A DNA stretch of 64,000 nt. Origin: Hyaloscypha bicolor E (Eukaryota; Ascomycota; Leotiomycetes; Helotiales; Hyaloscyphaceae). Shown piece by piece: positions 1-10,841 of the stretch (positions within the stretch are counted from its first letter, which is position 1; each line of letters begins with the position of its first letter). The position numbers and the translations under genes were made by a program. Where the stretch lies: contig NW_020194557.1 of assembly GCF_002865645.1 (NCBI RefSeq), positions 1,116,001-1,180,000 on the forward strand. Direction: 5' to 3'. The notes beneath the pieces are model-generated. The model was not told the DNA's origin and ran no database searches. It saw nothing but the letters and a program-made list of their open reading frames with translations.

Positions 1-1007
1 ATCATCGGCCAGACCTACAGTGCTGGAATTGGTGCCATTACTGGAGCCACCGCCACGCCACTAGAGCTTGCAGGCTGTCGTGCCGAAGAGATTGTCGACA
101 GCGTCTGTCCAGGTTCCACCAAGATGCGCTCTCCAACGATGTGGATCGGTATATTCTGCGGTGATTTCGTAACCGCCATCCTCCTAGCCTACAAAGTCAA
201 AGGCGCCATTGTCGCAAGCATCCTCCTCGTCTCGATCATCTCCTGGCCAAGACCAACACCTGTCACATATTTCCCCTACACACCTGTTGGCAACGACAAC
301 ATCGACTTCTTCAAGAAGGTGGTTACTTTCCACGGGATTCGGAACAAGCTCGCTGTCCAGGATTGGAACCTAACTGATGTCTCAGGACAGTTCGGCCTCG
401 CATTTTTCACTTTTCTCTACGTAGATATCCTGGACTGTACCGGAACACTGTACTCTATGGCCCGCTTCGCCGGTGCAATCGACGAAGAAACCCAAGATTT
501 TGAAGGTTCCGCGGTAGCCTACCCTCGTAGACGGTACCCACCTCTCCACTCTTTTTATTCCTCCTCCGCTAACCTATTATAGCATTGGGAATCTCAATCG
601 GTTCCCTCTTCGGCCTTTCCCCAGTAACACCCTTCATTGAATCCGGCGCCGGCATCTCCGAAGGCGGTAAAACAGGTCTCACGGCCATCACCACCGGCCT
701 CTGTTTCTTCATCTCCATCTTCTTCGCACCAATTTTCGCATCCATCCCTCCGTGGTCTACCGGCTGCACACTCATCATCGTCGGTGCCATGATGGCGAAA
801 GCAGCCAAGGACATCAACTGGCTGTATTTCGGCGACGCTCTACCGGCCTTCATTACATTGGCCGTAATGCCGTTTACATATTCCATTGCGTATGGGCTGA
901 CCGCGGGGATCGTGAGTTATATGATTATCACTACTACGACTTGGTTTGTAGAGATGGTGAGTGGGGGACGGATAGTAGTGCCAGATAGGGAACTGAGAGA
1001 GCCGTAG
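1..1007 (+). CDS. azgA: AzgA-type purine (hypoxanthine/adenine/guanine) permease, 5' partial
   Basis: The reading frame is open from base 1 (starting IIGQTYSAGIGAITG), so the gene begins upstream of the window. Exon 1 ends near 526-533 and exon 2 runs from 583 to the stop at 1005-1007. Exon 2 carries the family hallmarks GISIGSLFGLSPVT, ESGAGISEGGKTGLT and FFAPIFASIPPW, then further membrane segments. Fungal AzgA-family proteins are plasma-membrane proton symporters for purines; that role is inferred from family. Oddity: the family string VAY-LVDA-LGIS can be read only if one extra C near 523 is ignored (TAC C CTC GTA GAC G, donor at 534). As written, the in-frame solution uses donor GTAGAC at 527 and gives VAYPPLGIS, two residues shorter. 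Either there is a one-base insertion or sequence error, or the splice site has shifted. No regulatory signal is visible because the promoter lies outside. Confidence 0.85.
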
Positions 1008-1404
1008 ACGTGGAAGGTTAAGGGTGGGTTGTTGCCTGCTTGGATTGTCAGAGCAGGAAAGGGGAAGAGGGATTTTCTGGCATGAGGATCCTGTGCCGAC
1101 TGGTGTAGAACGGGGTGGAGACTCAGGGTCTACAGAAGGGATGGGCAGCGTGAAGCTTCCTACGGTTGAATCCAGATCGGATGCGGAGACGAAGTGTGGT
1201 GGAGATGGAGACAAGGGTGAAAAGAAGTTGGATTGAAGGCGTTCGAATGTAGATTGGAGTGGCTATGACACTACTTTCTTGTAGCCCGCATTCAAAACTT
1301 TGTGGTGACCCAAATCCCAGCATTCTAAAACGTCGCCGGCTGGTTCACATTCACAATTTCAAAGTCAAACTTCCGAAGCAGTTAGGTGGTGGTTAATTCA
1401 AGAA
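1008..1404. other. Intergenic, no gene seen
   Basis: About 400 bases between the permease and the P450 remnant. The short open frames on both strands have no recognisable family signature. I see no repeat or RNA gene. Confidence 0.5.
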
Positions 1405-1407
1405 ACC

Positions 1408-2230
1408 TCAGTGAAACAGAGCACTGATCTCAAAGTAATTATTGTTTAGCTCCATGAGAGACTCGGGCTTCCCAAGGCATTGAGTCTTTCCGTAATGGAA
1501 CACCAAGTCAACTCTGCTCGTCATCTCTGCAAACTGATCTCCTTCCGTTTCAAACCACCTCTCGCGTCTGGCTGTATCTGCATCCTCGCCGAAGACTTTC
1601 TTCAAATGATGAAGCCCTTAAGATGACGAACCAGCCTGCGTGCCTTCAGTTACGAATATCCCATTCAAAACATCTCCACCTTTTGGCACCTGTCTGCTGA
1701 ATAGGCCCGTTGCTGACGGGGTATTCCGGAGACCTTCTCCTCTCACAGCCTGTAAGTAGGATAGTTTCTTCCCTGCAGAATTGGTGATGACATTTTGCCC
1801 GCCAGCAGAGCAGAATCAACCTCGACTTGCAGCCTCTGGTAACATTGTGGGTTTATCAAGAGATTCAGCAACACCACGTGGATGGTTGCAGCAGACATAT
1901 CACTACCTGCAACGATTTGGAGAAGTGATTTGCGGATTAAATCTTCTTCAGTAAGGCCATGTCGGGTGAAAGAAGCCACCGCATCCTTCTGTGACTTGGC
2001 GCCCAGCAGAAACCGCTCTAGGACCACCTTCCTGGTAACCTGCAGAGCATCAACCACGATCGGAATTTCACTAAATTTCGAATTACCCAATGAAAGCCCC
2101 GAATCCCAATTTTTCACTCTCCTTCGGCAACAGCCGTCCGAAAAGTCGAGAATGTGTAAGTCCGCCAGCAATGGCTCATTCGCCATAATCAGCATGGCAG
2201 GGATGTACCGCTCGATTATTTTTATGTACT
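1408..2230 (-). pseudogene. Cytochrome P450 pseudogene (C-terminal half)
   Basis: Minus-strand translation gives successive P450 pieces: the I-helix region (LLQIVAGSDMSAATIHVVLLNL, about 1835-1900), a K-helix-like stretch, the string SRQVPKGGDVLNGIFVTEGT, then VFGEDADTARRERWF and a heme-binding loop. They lie in order but contain an in-frame TAA at about 1621-1623, between GSS and GLHHLKK where relatives have a tryptophan-type residue. The heme loop reads FHYGKTQCLGK, keeping the cysteine ligand but losing the second glycine of FxxGxxxCxG. No N-terminal half or membrane anchor is recognisable upstream. It resembles pisatin-demethylase-like fungal P450s and differs in type from the intact P450 next door, so it is an independent dead gene rather than a recent duplicate. 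Confidence 0.75.
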
Positions 2231-2652
2231 CAAAAACATCTCGTCTTGATAACTAACTAAGGGAAATAGGGATGAGATAGAAATAAAAACAAGAAGCTTG
2301 GCGTCGTTTGGAAGGGTCAAGGACAATACTAATTTGTTGCCTGCGATACAGCGGGTATGGAACATGGAGAACGAACCACAGATGCTCGGATTTTCATTTG
2401 AGTGAGCTCCTGAACGCTCGAAGTAGAAAAGGAACATTTGGTCCAATAAAGATAAAGACCCCTTCCCCAACTATCATATTCTCGGACAAGCCCAAGACAT
2501 TCGTCCTGGTTGCAAAAAACGTGTCTCTTACACAAAGCTGCTGTCGCAACTAAATGTATCTTGTTAAGTTCTTCTCCATCTTCACCTTTTTTCACAGATC
2601 GTATTTCGTGATGAACATAGACTTCCTGAAATCTTTCTCAAGTCAACCGGTG
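2231..2652. other. Intergenic between two P450 loci
   Basis: About 420 bases containing only short frames without family signatures. It may hold the eroded 5' half of the P450 pseudogene, which I cannot recognise. Confidence 0.4.
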
Positions 2653-4339
2653 TCAGCTATACGTCTCCTCAGACAGAGCCTCCTCAACACCAAAACTCCT
2701 TGCTTTCAATCTAACCTCAAAAGGCTTCCTCTCCACAGCAATATACACTTTCTGCTCCTCCCACCTCAACTGCCCTTTCACACTATCAACTTCCTCAAAA
2801 TCAAAATTCCACACCAACCTCGCAAGCAACAATCTTATCTCAGCCCACGCTAACGCTTTCCCCGGACAGCTCCTGGATCCCGTACTGAATGGCAGCACTG
2901 CGTTACGTCGATCACTGTGATAAGGAGACATAGGGTCCTCGATGGCAGCAGAGAGCCACCGCTCAGGAATGAAGGCGGTAGGGTCGTGAAAGTAGATAGG
3001 GGAGAGATGGATACTTAAAGGCTGGACATTGACGTGTATGTTTCCTGGGAGCTGATGGCCTAAGACGGTGCCTCCGGTGGGAGGAGTGAGACGGTTAAGA
3101 CCTCCAGCTCTTGAAGTGACAATCGTGTCAGTGAAGGGTAGAATACCAAGTAGAATGTAAGTACTACTCACGCTGGCATACAAACCCTCAGTCCCTCTTT
3201 GATGACGCCATTGAGGTATTCCAAATCCTTGAGCGCAACCTGCGTTATCCCACTTTTGTTCCGAATATTTCGTACTTCGTTTATTAAGATGGCTAATTTC
3301 TCGGGGTTTTTGACCAGAAAATTCACAATTCCGCTAAGGACTGTGACGATCGTCTGGCTCCCTGCAATAATAATGAGAGGTGCATGGGCATGTGGCTCCC
3401 TTATCGTTAAACCTTTTTTCCCTTTTTCATCCAACTGAAGCATACCGATTACATCAGGTCTCCGTCTCTCTTTCTCGCGTCCCAAACGACGTTGGACTTT
3501 GTCGACCGCGAGCTGAAAATGATATTTCTGCGTCTCCCAGACGCGTTTGGGGATCGCCAGCCTCAAGAAACAGTCCAGGTAAGGATAATAGCGCAAAGAG
3601 GCAGCACAAGCGACAGCCTTGAAACTCGCTAAGATCTCAAAGGCCCAAGGACGAAATTCATTGCTCTCAAGGCAATTGAACGATTCACCAAAGGCAAGAT
3701 CCCCAATACAGTCAAAGGCTGCAAAATTAATCCAACTCGTGATATTCAATACTGCCCCTTTTTCGGATTTAGAGACTACTTGCTCCAGGCAAGCTACCAA
3801 TTTAGTAGCATATTTTTCTATCAGGCCTTCCTGTGCCCGGACAGCTTTCTCGCTGAATGCACTTGCGACGCCTTTGCGCATTCTGGCATGATCACTCGGA
3901 TCCAGAGCATTGAGGACCATGAACGGTTGCCCTTTAATAGTTCCATTCCAAAACGGCCCCTTGGGAAAGGCTGGATGAGTGGCGGTTTTTGCGTAGATAT
4001 CTTGCAAGGCTTCTGGGGCTGCGAAGGAAAGCTCATCAGGTGCAACACGGACAATATCGCCATACTTGCAATGGAGTATTCGAATTTCTCTAGCCAAAGC
4101 GCCGGCCTGGATATGGCTAATATATGGCAATCGAGAAGCGGTCCAGGGTTTTGGTCCTGGGAAGCGTGACAAGGGGTGAAAATAGACGTTGTAGATTATG
4201 CGACCGACAACACACTTCGTATGGATTAGGAAGTGAATTTTAAGGAAAGAGTCCTAGGACTCACTAGAACACAGAATGCTAGAATTCCACCGAGAATTTC
4301 CAAAGTCTTCTTAATCGGGTATTGCAAGAGAGGAGTCAT
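2653..4339 (-). CDS. Cytochrome P450 monooxygenase (isotrichodermin C-15 hydroxylase-like)
   Basis: My model is complement(2653-3109, 3172-4214, 4265-4339), 524 residues. Exon 1 (from ATG at 4339) supplies the membrane anchor KKTLEILGGILAFCVL and ends at a perfect GTGAGT donor. The intron has a CTAAT branch and an AAG acceptor and joins in phase to CVVGRIIYNVYFHPLSRFPGP, the classic proline-rich hinge. Exon 2 ends at GTGAGT, giving VCMPA-AGGLNRLTPP. Conserved elements: ExxR as EGLR, PERW (FIPERWL), and heme loop PFSTGSRSCPGKALAWAE with the cysteine ligand. Oddity: the I-helix reads AGSQTIVTVLSG, where the usual acid of (A/G)Gx(D/E)T is glutamine and the residue after T is isoleucine, which may alter oxygen activation. 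Family and microsomal location are clear; the substrate is unknown and no biosynthetic cluster surrounds it. Confidence 0.88.
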
Positions 4340-5111
4340 GGCGAAGTGACAATTTTGGTAACAGTAAGGACAGGGCTACTTGAGATAGTCGCAGGGCGGA
4401 CCTCGATGTTAGTAACAATAGTCTTTTACGCAATGCACTTAAATCCCAATTTAACCAGAATCCGAAGTGGTGTGGGCGTCAGGCACCAGAGAGGACTCAG
4501 GAGAGAAGACGCGAAGTAACGTGGGGGAGCCGAGTCGGACCACAATATGCAAGCACTTCTCAATTTAGGTGCTGCAGAGTGCTGAAAACCCCGACTGTAA
4601 GGTGTCCGAAGTCAAGTCATAAGCTCACTCCCTCTTGATACTATGACTGCTTCTTGTATCTGATGAGACTACTATTGTCTTTAAACTAGGGCATTATCCT
4701 CTCTCTCCCAGGTGCAGCTGTACAGTACTCTCGCCAGATACTATGGAGACTGCTCGCTTTAATGAAAACTCGGCTTTTTCTTTTGACGCCCAAAAAGGAA
4801 TGTCCGGGCCGCGCCCCCTGAATGCTTTAGCGAGCACAAATATTGGCATGGCGTCAGCCAACCGTACTCGAGCTTTGGACGCATTGGGCTCCACACAAAT
4901 TGCTAGAGACGTTTTGTCTTATAAATCGCACCCATATGATTTCGCACACTCAAGGCCTTCAATGAACTTCGGCCATGGCAAAGCACGTGCAGCTCTTATC
5001 GTGTACTTTGCTTACTACATGTGAATGATATGTGCTAGCAATGAAGCCATGGACTCTCTGTAATTCCCCAAGCTCCACGACAATCACATCTACTACTAAC
5101 AGTCGCTCGAA
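4340..5111. other. Intergenic, divergent promoter region
   Basis: Lies between the P450 (transcribed leftward) and the flavoprotein (rightward), so it should hold both promoters. A 93-codon open frame at 4743-5024 (+) matches nothing I recognise and I do not call it a gene. Confidence 0.4.
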
Positions 5112-6301
5112 ATGCAAATCCTAGGCATTTCTTGCGGTTCCCCAAATGGAAACAGCGAAATCCTTCTTAAAACCGCCCTCCTCGCGGCGGCCTCCTCATC
5201 CCCAACTGTCACCACTTCTTTAGTGTCCCTGCAGTCCCTCTCCCTCCCCACCCACGCGATGCCCAACGACCTAGAACGCCCCTTGGGCCTTTCCTCCCCT
5301 TCTATCTTAGCCTCATCTCCAATTCCGGACGACCGCCCTGCGCTTGTAGACGCTATTCTTCTTGCCGATGCCCTGATTATCTCTTGCCCCATCTACACGC
5401 GCCAGCCTGCTGGCCTCCTAAAAGCCTTCACCGACACGGCACTTGGCCCCTTCGTCGACGCGGCGTTCGTTTCCCGTGCACTTAAGCAGCAGGCCACTGG
5501 CATCGCTCGCTTCAATGATTACGTGAAGGACTATGTGCCCGATGAGAGGGTACTGAAGAACAGGGTTGTGGGCCTGATTGCAGTAGGAGGAGCGACGTGC
5601 AAGGAGTGGGGAGCTCTTTCATTGCCTGGGTTGCAGCAATGTGTTTTCAGTTTACATGCGAAAGTTGTGGACCAGGTGATTGTGAGAGGATGTCCATTTC
5701 CAGGAAGGTGAGAATTCTTAAATCAACATATTTATCTTCTTTTTATTTAAATATATATTTATGAGTTTTGCGACGTTATTTACACTCGGGATCTACAACA
5801 GCCCCCCCCCACCGTTCCGTTAGTCCTGGTATATTGTACTATTAAAAAAAAAAAGCTAACTTCCCTGTGATCAACAGTGTGTTGATAGAAGGTGTGGGGG
5901 CTGTTGAGTTGGCTGAAAGGGTAGGGAGGAGTGTAGCGAGTCAGGTTGGAAAGGGGTACGAGGAGGCTGTGTATCTTGGGGACGAGGGTAGTTGTCCTTA
6001 CTGTCACTTGGATCTTGTTGTATTAGAAGGAAAAGGGGGGGATGGGTGCGAATGCTGTGCTTGTGGGGCAAAAGGGAAGTTGGAAGTTGATTCCGAGGGC
6101 AGGATTAAACCTGTTTTTGAAGTGGAGAGTAGCACGAGTGTGGTTACGTGGGAGGGAAAGGAAAACCATATGGCGGAGATTGAGAAGGCGGGGAAGATAC
6201 TGAGGCCGAAGATGGGGACTGTTAAGAGGAAGAAGGAGGAGTTCGATAAGATGGAGTTTGGGAAGATTGAATTTCCTAGTCAACGTGTGGAGGGGACATG
6301 A
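5112..6301 (+). CDS. NADPH-dependent FMN reductase family / iron-sulfur-flavoprotein-like oxidoreductase
   Basis: Model: join(5112-5707, 5878-6301), 339 residues. Exon 1 begins MQILGISCGSPNGNSEILLK, the phosphate-binding loop of flavodoxin-like NADPH:FMN reductases, followed by a beta strand ALIISCPIYTRQPAGLLKAFTD typical of the flavin-binding fold and RVVGLIAVGGATCKEWG. The GTGAGA donor and CAACAG acceptor join in phase as PGS-VLIEGVGAVELAERVG. The last third has a cysteine cluster (CPYC, then CECCAC) that could bind zinc or an Fe-S cluster, and a lysine-rich tail. The intron (170 nt) is longer than most in the window. The general flavin-reductase role is well supported; the physiological partner is unknown. 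No start other than the ATG at 5112 is plausible. Confidence 0.82.
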
Positions 6302-6489
6302 TCTAAATCTGCTGATTTAGCCACGTAAGATTATTCTCTCTAAGCCAACTAGGTGGACCAAGATGTGTCTATTCGGAAAATCAATATCATATTACTGTTA
6401 AGCTAGCGTCTAGTCTTATTTTGGCCGACAGTTGGAACTCGACATGGAAGCAAAACCGGCTGATTCTCAGAGAATGGTTGTAAATTGGT

Positions 6490-7704
6490 TCTATGTGTCC
6501 AGCAATACCACTTACCCTTGTTATGAGGAGAACTGGAGGAGAAAGTCTTCCTGTGCGGGATAGCCTAGCGAGTAGTAAACTCCTTGCCGCAACAGCTCCT
6601 CGCGATCAGGTGTTTGGCCTGGTAGGTTTGATGGATATTAGAATGAAAGTTGGCTGCCTAATGTCCGTGAATGAGGTCTCCTGCAAGGCAACTGATATAT
6701 CTATAAAAGAAGTACCTCTGGATCAATGGATAAACTAGGTACAATTTGGATTGATATCTGAGGATAGAATGTCTAACCTTCTATCATGGGTTGTCGATTG
6801 GAGCTCGATTGCTGAGAACAGGACTAGGTCTGTCGCTGTCGAACCTTCCTTGTATAACGCCAACACAGACATGCCGAAGATTGCTATCGAAATCAAACCC
6901 CATTCCCAGGATCTCACGCTCTTTGGAATACATTTCGACGAGATTAATCTCACAGCTTCCCTCCGCCAACCAGCAAGAATGCCGAATCACTGCCCTTCAA
7001 ACTCTCCGAACTCCAATTAGCGATGGGAACGGGTATCACATTTAATCTGACATGTTAAATTCTAGATGTAGACGTCAACAATGAACTGGTACCTCCTGGC
7101 ATTCCACGAGGTCGTGCCAGTCTCCGTCTGTGTTTTGAACTCTCTAGCCATGGCGGCTATTCACCAAACACGATATCATTTTTGTGATGAACTCGGAATT
7201 TAAAAGTCTCGCTGCTGCTTACTTAAGAACACACGAGAGGCTGTTACACGTTCAATGAATCGAATACAAGCACAACGTGCGCTTTCATCGTCTATTTCTC
7301 GGGGGAGGAGCTCATAGTGTCCTAGAAGGAAGCGAGGACGAGCGCGATGAAGAGAGAAGATGAGGTAGAAGTTAGAACAGAAGAAGGCAGAACAGAAGAC
7401 GACGGTGGCACCCGTAACCCTTCGGACCTTGAGACAGGGCTCATTCTTCAATCCACAGAACACTACGAGCAAGCGCGTCTTTTCTGCACGGCATCGGAAT
7501 ACATCGGCTACGGCCCACACAGCATCCAAAAGGGCGATCTCATTTGCGTGCTCCCACAAATCCGAGTTCCGATCATTCCCCGCCAAGCGGGCCGTTACAA
7601 ATTATATCGTCAGCACTTGCTTCGTGCTTGGGCTCATGGACCGCGAATCAGCGGAGATGTTGAAGCGAGGGCAGGTTGCTCTGCAAAGATTTCATATTCG
7701 TTGA
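6490..7704 (+). pseudogene. HET-domain (heterokaryon incompatibility-like) pseudogene
   Basis: Pieces of a HET-type protein appear in order but in different frames. First is ATAPRDQVFGLVGLMDI (about 6590-6640), the PRDxVFGLLGL block that follows the HET core. Then comes NLLSWVVDWSSIAENRTRSV with LYNAN and a beta-rich stretch DLTLFGIHFDEI (6772-6950). Last is the C-terminal module IGYGPHSIQKGDLICVL (about 7500-7552), continuing after a frame change near 7600 as CFVLGLMDRESAEMLKRG (about 7618-7672). Stops at 6736-6738 and 7018-7020 separate the blocks. The N-terminal HET core itself is not recognisable. In fungi such genes mediate allorecognition; this copy is clearly dead. Confidence 0.7.
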
Positions 7705-7933
7705 CGTGGTAGACGTGAGCATAGGCATGTTCTCAGGCAAGGATGCAAGAAAGGAAGGTCTGGATTCTAGGCAGGTTACTGAATGCTAGAAAAGAAAAGA
7801 GGAATCACACTAGAGCCTCGCCTCTTGCACCAACATCAAACACTGCGTTAAATGGCTCTCACTATTTTCATCCCTCAAATAAGCAAAATCAACGGGTGTC
7901 TTCCCTCCGACTCCCCAGACACCGAACTAAAAG

Positions 7934-9503
7934 TCAAGCCTCTTTAGCTCTCTGTTCTGTATAATGCAAATACTTCTTCGCGGTCCTCCTTCTAAAGCTC
8001 TTGCCCCAGCGTACCATAATCAAGAAACTCATCATGGACACTAGACACAGTACTGATAGCATGATGGCCGTTACTTGGCCGCCGAGGCCGTCTATCCATG
8101 GTTTGTTAAAACGTTAGTTGAGATGGTTTAAATTTGGGAGATGCGAGGAGAAAGGAATGACTTACTGAATCGCAAAAGTAAACGAAAACCCAATCACGTT
8201 TCGTATGAACAATATGAGTACCATACTCTCGGCAGCAATCCCCGGATACGCATCAATCGCATATGTCAAGCAAATAGCTCCCCCACTTCCGATACCAAAC
8301 CCAATAAAGGCGGTCCCAATGCCAGCGGAGATCACCCAGCTCAATCCATTGTACGCACCGAGGCCGTACATCAGGAGACCAGCGGAGTTCAGGATGGCAG
8401 GCACAATGAGCAGCCAGAGACGGAATTCTGGCTCCATTATACCTTTGTTTTGGCGGGAGCGTCGCAGGATATACCAGTCTGAGAGGGGTCCGCCCCAGCA
8501 CATGCCAAATATGCCACCGACGAAGGCGGCGATATTCGTATCGCCGACTAGATGAGGAGTGAGTACAGGGTAAGGGGAGGTTGCAGGGAGACGTACCAGC
8601 TGCTATGCCAAAACTGTAGGGTGGGGCGGAGAACAGTTCGGACTGTGTGACTGAGAGTAAGGAGAGCCACATGATCTGGATACCGACCATAATGCCAACC
8701 CACATGATTGCAGGAAACGTGAGGAGACGAAAAGGGAAGATGGCTAGCCACCACCACTTTTTGGGGTTCGCATTTCGGGTATGGATTGGAGCCATCTTTT
8801 GCCAGTATGTTTGCGCTGGTATTGGGAATGCTGAGACCGCGGTAACGGTATCTCGTCGAATGGGTTGGGCAATGAGAGGGTTTGGATTCTTTCCAGTAAG
8901 AGCACTGTCATTGGAGGCGTCGTTGTTGAGTTCGTATTGTGGCTCCGGATCTGCTAATGGACGCCTGTAGATGCTTTCTTCCAGGGTGAAAATCTGTAGC
9001 ACCAAGATAATTCCGAAAAAGATGACCAGGTACCAGAAGCAAAATCGCCATCCTTGTGCTTCTGTGATGTAGCCCGCAGCAACTGATCCCATATACGATT
9101 GTCAGTTCTGGAACATGGTTCGGCCCAGCATACCCACCCAAACAGGCCCACTCCAATTGACTGACGCTGACATGAGGACCCCCCAGATTATCAACAACCA
9201 AAAGTGGTATCCCTTTCGCAGAGGGCTCCAATTGAGAGGGTCATCGGGGTCGCTTGTGGGTTGAGGGACCAGAACGATGTCTGCATTGTTACCAATTCGA
9301 TGCTTGAGGACGGATGTTCCTTGCACTGAGGAGCGTCAGCATTGAGCAGAGAAGAGACCGTAGCATGGGGTATCTGCCCTGGAGACACTTTCTCCGAGGA
9401 TAGAGAACTCACTGTCAACCAGATGCACCGTTCCTGGCACCATCTCAATCCCTTCCCGAACCTCGAAAGCGTTCTGTAGGATAGGTTCCCCCGGAGTGTC
9501 CAT
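7934..9503 (-). pseudogene. MFS transporter pseudogene (HOL1/DHA1-like) with internal deletion
   Basis: Exon 1 (9413-9503) and exon 2 (from 9325) splice cleanly and give EMVPGTVHLVD-MQGTSVLKH and the family string DPDDPLNWSPLRKGYHFW, then the first membrane segment up to GPVWVGMLGRTMFQN, where a TGA follows at 9102-9104. A few bases later, in another frame, the gene resumes at GSVAAGYITEAQGWRFCFWYL, normally found after transmembrane segment 5. Roughly 110-130 residues are therefore missing. Downstream pieces (exon break 8548-8596, then VGDTNIAAFVGGIFGM, and the C-terminus ending in TGA at 7934-7936) are conserved. The last intron (donor GTAAGT at 8165) lacks an AG at the expected acceptor: the sequence reads ACAA before CCATGG. 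Deletion, frameshift and lost acceptor together mark a pseudogene. Confidence 0.78.
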
Positions 9504-9904
9504 GGCGCGAAGTTCTATGGAGCCGTCTCGTTTCCGTTCTCGCGAGTGTGTCAAGGAAATGCAATCGTGACATTGTGGAAGGCGCAGAAGGAGCTGAACG
9601 CTGTGGTCTGGTCGAGGCACAGCATAACTTACGAGTTGTTGGATCTGACTGGGGGAAGTCGCTTTTCAAGCCCAGCAAAAGCAGTCACACACAGTCATGG
9701 CCAAGCGACCCCGGCATAGGTGCATGTCTGCGCACGGCAGCGCTCAATCGTGCGCCCTCTCTTTTCTTTCATCCAGGGGCATGGCCTGACCTCTCGCCTG
9801 TCCGATCCGGTGGGTTGCGATGTCAAGATGATCCGCGCTTGATTGTTCCTAGATCGAGAGATCTGCCAAGCTGCCAGACTGGAGCAGCTTCCCGCAGCGG
9901 GTCT
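9504..9904. other. Intergenic, no gene seen
   Basis: Former promoter side of the MFS pseudogene, leading into the transposon island. A 123-codon open frame on the plus strand overlaps the pseudogene 5' end and has no family signature. Confidence 0.4.
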
Positions 9905-10170
9905 GACTTGCAGACATAAGTCTGTGCTTTTTAGGGTATTTTGCTAAGAAACGAGCCCCATAATTATTTAAATGCTTTCATTTTATATTCAGAATTAAGT
10001 TTACATGCCTTCTAAGCTCAATCTATCCTTTTTCACTGTGTGCGCTTGAATTATACGAGGTTCTAATCTGTATTTGTAAAGAAAATGTGAAGTAAAATGG
10101 GCAACCTTGGTTTTGTGATGTCTGAAAACATCGCTAAAAACACGGATTTATATCGCAGGCTCGTAATGAG
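9905..10170. mobile_element. Mariner-derived non-autonomous element (relic A)
   Basis: The right end (about 10131-10170) reads CGCTAAAAACACGGATT then TATATCGCAGGCTCGTAA. The left end (about 9912-9940) reads ACATAAGTCTGTGCTTTTTAG. These are inverted copies of the terminal sequence of the mariner-like element at 14026-15534. The interior is AT-rich and non-coding. Edges are approximate because the outermost left bases are degenerate. Confidence 0.55.
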
Positions 10171-10655
10171 CCCACCCTCAAAAGTCTGTACGGTATTTCG
10201 CTAAGAAGCGAACGCCAAACCCAATTTTGGCCTTTTATCCTATTCTCTAAATCGCTTTAAAAGAGTTTTAAAACTCACTCTAGCTTTTTTAATTATATGA
10301 ATATAAATTATAATAGGTCACAATTAATAGTTGTTGTATATTTGTCAAGTGAAGTGGGCGACTTTGGGTTTGCGATGCCTGAAAATATCGCTACGAAGGC
10401 GGGCCGGGCCGCATTAAAAATCGTCCATCCGCTAAAAAGCGAGGAACATCAGATCTCAATGCAACCCCTAAAACTCTTTAAAATAGCTTTGTGAGGTAGA
10501 AAAGAAGCATATCTAACTTTTATGGAATTTTCTCAATGATTAAATATAATACGGAATTACGAGAAATTTATATGTATATATATTGCGAGAGTCAAGGTTG
10601 TGCCCGCCCGCCTTCGTAAAAACACGGACTTTTGAGGCCGGGCTCGTAAAGATTG
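10169..10655. mobile_element. Mariner-derived non-autonomous element (relic B) carrying a nested MITE
   Basis: The left end GAGCCCACCCTCAAAAGTCTGT (first 20 bases shown as far as ACCCTCAAAAGTC) mirrors the right end AAAACACGGACTTTTGAGG followed by CCGGGCTCGTAA. Its interior (about 10290-10391) resembles the interior of relic A around 10060-10131, including GTGAAGT...GGGC and GATGCCTGAAAATATCGC. A 223-bp MITE (10394-10616) sits inside its right terminal repeat, splitting CGC-TA from TA-AAAACACGG. Confidence 0.6.
10394..10616. mobile_element. MITE copy 1, TA target duplication, nested in relic B
   Basis: Begins CGAAGGCGGGCCGGGC and ends GTGCCCGCCCGCCTTCG, with TA on each side (10392-10393 and 10617-10618). 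Removing it and one TA restores CGCTAAAAACACGG, the intact terminal sequence of the host element. The interior is shared, inverted, with copy 2: CTCTTTAAAATAGC, TAATACGGAATTACGAGAA, TTGCGAGAGTCAAG. Confidence 0.8.
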
Positions 10656-10841
10656 GCCTCCGCCCAATTGCTTGTCTTCATCTTGCCAAGGCCCCGACGT
10701 TGATAGCTCAGAGGACAAATAGGCAGAAGTGAACCATGTACCAGGTCAACCGATCGACTGGGTAAAAACACACTTCACGCGATACGAACAAGATTTCTAG
10801 AATTGTGTATTTTTTTTGGGAACATAAGCGTGATGCACGTA

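Noticed and set aside
4170..4172. TTG as a possible P450 start
   Set aside because: The upstream exon (ATG 4339, GTGAGT donor, matching phase) supplies the missing membrane anchor.
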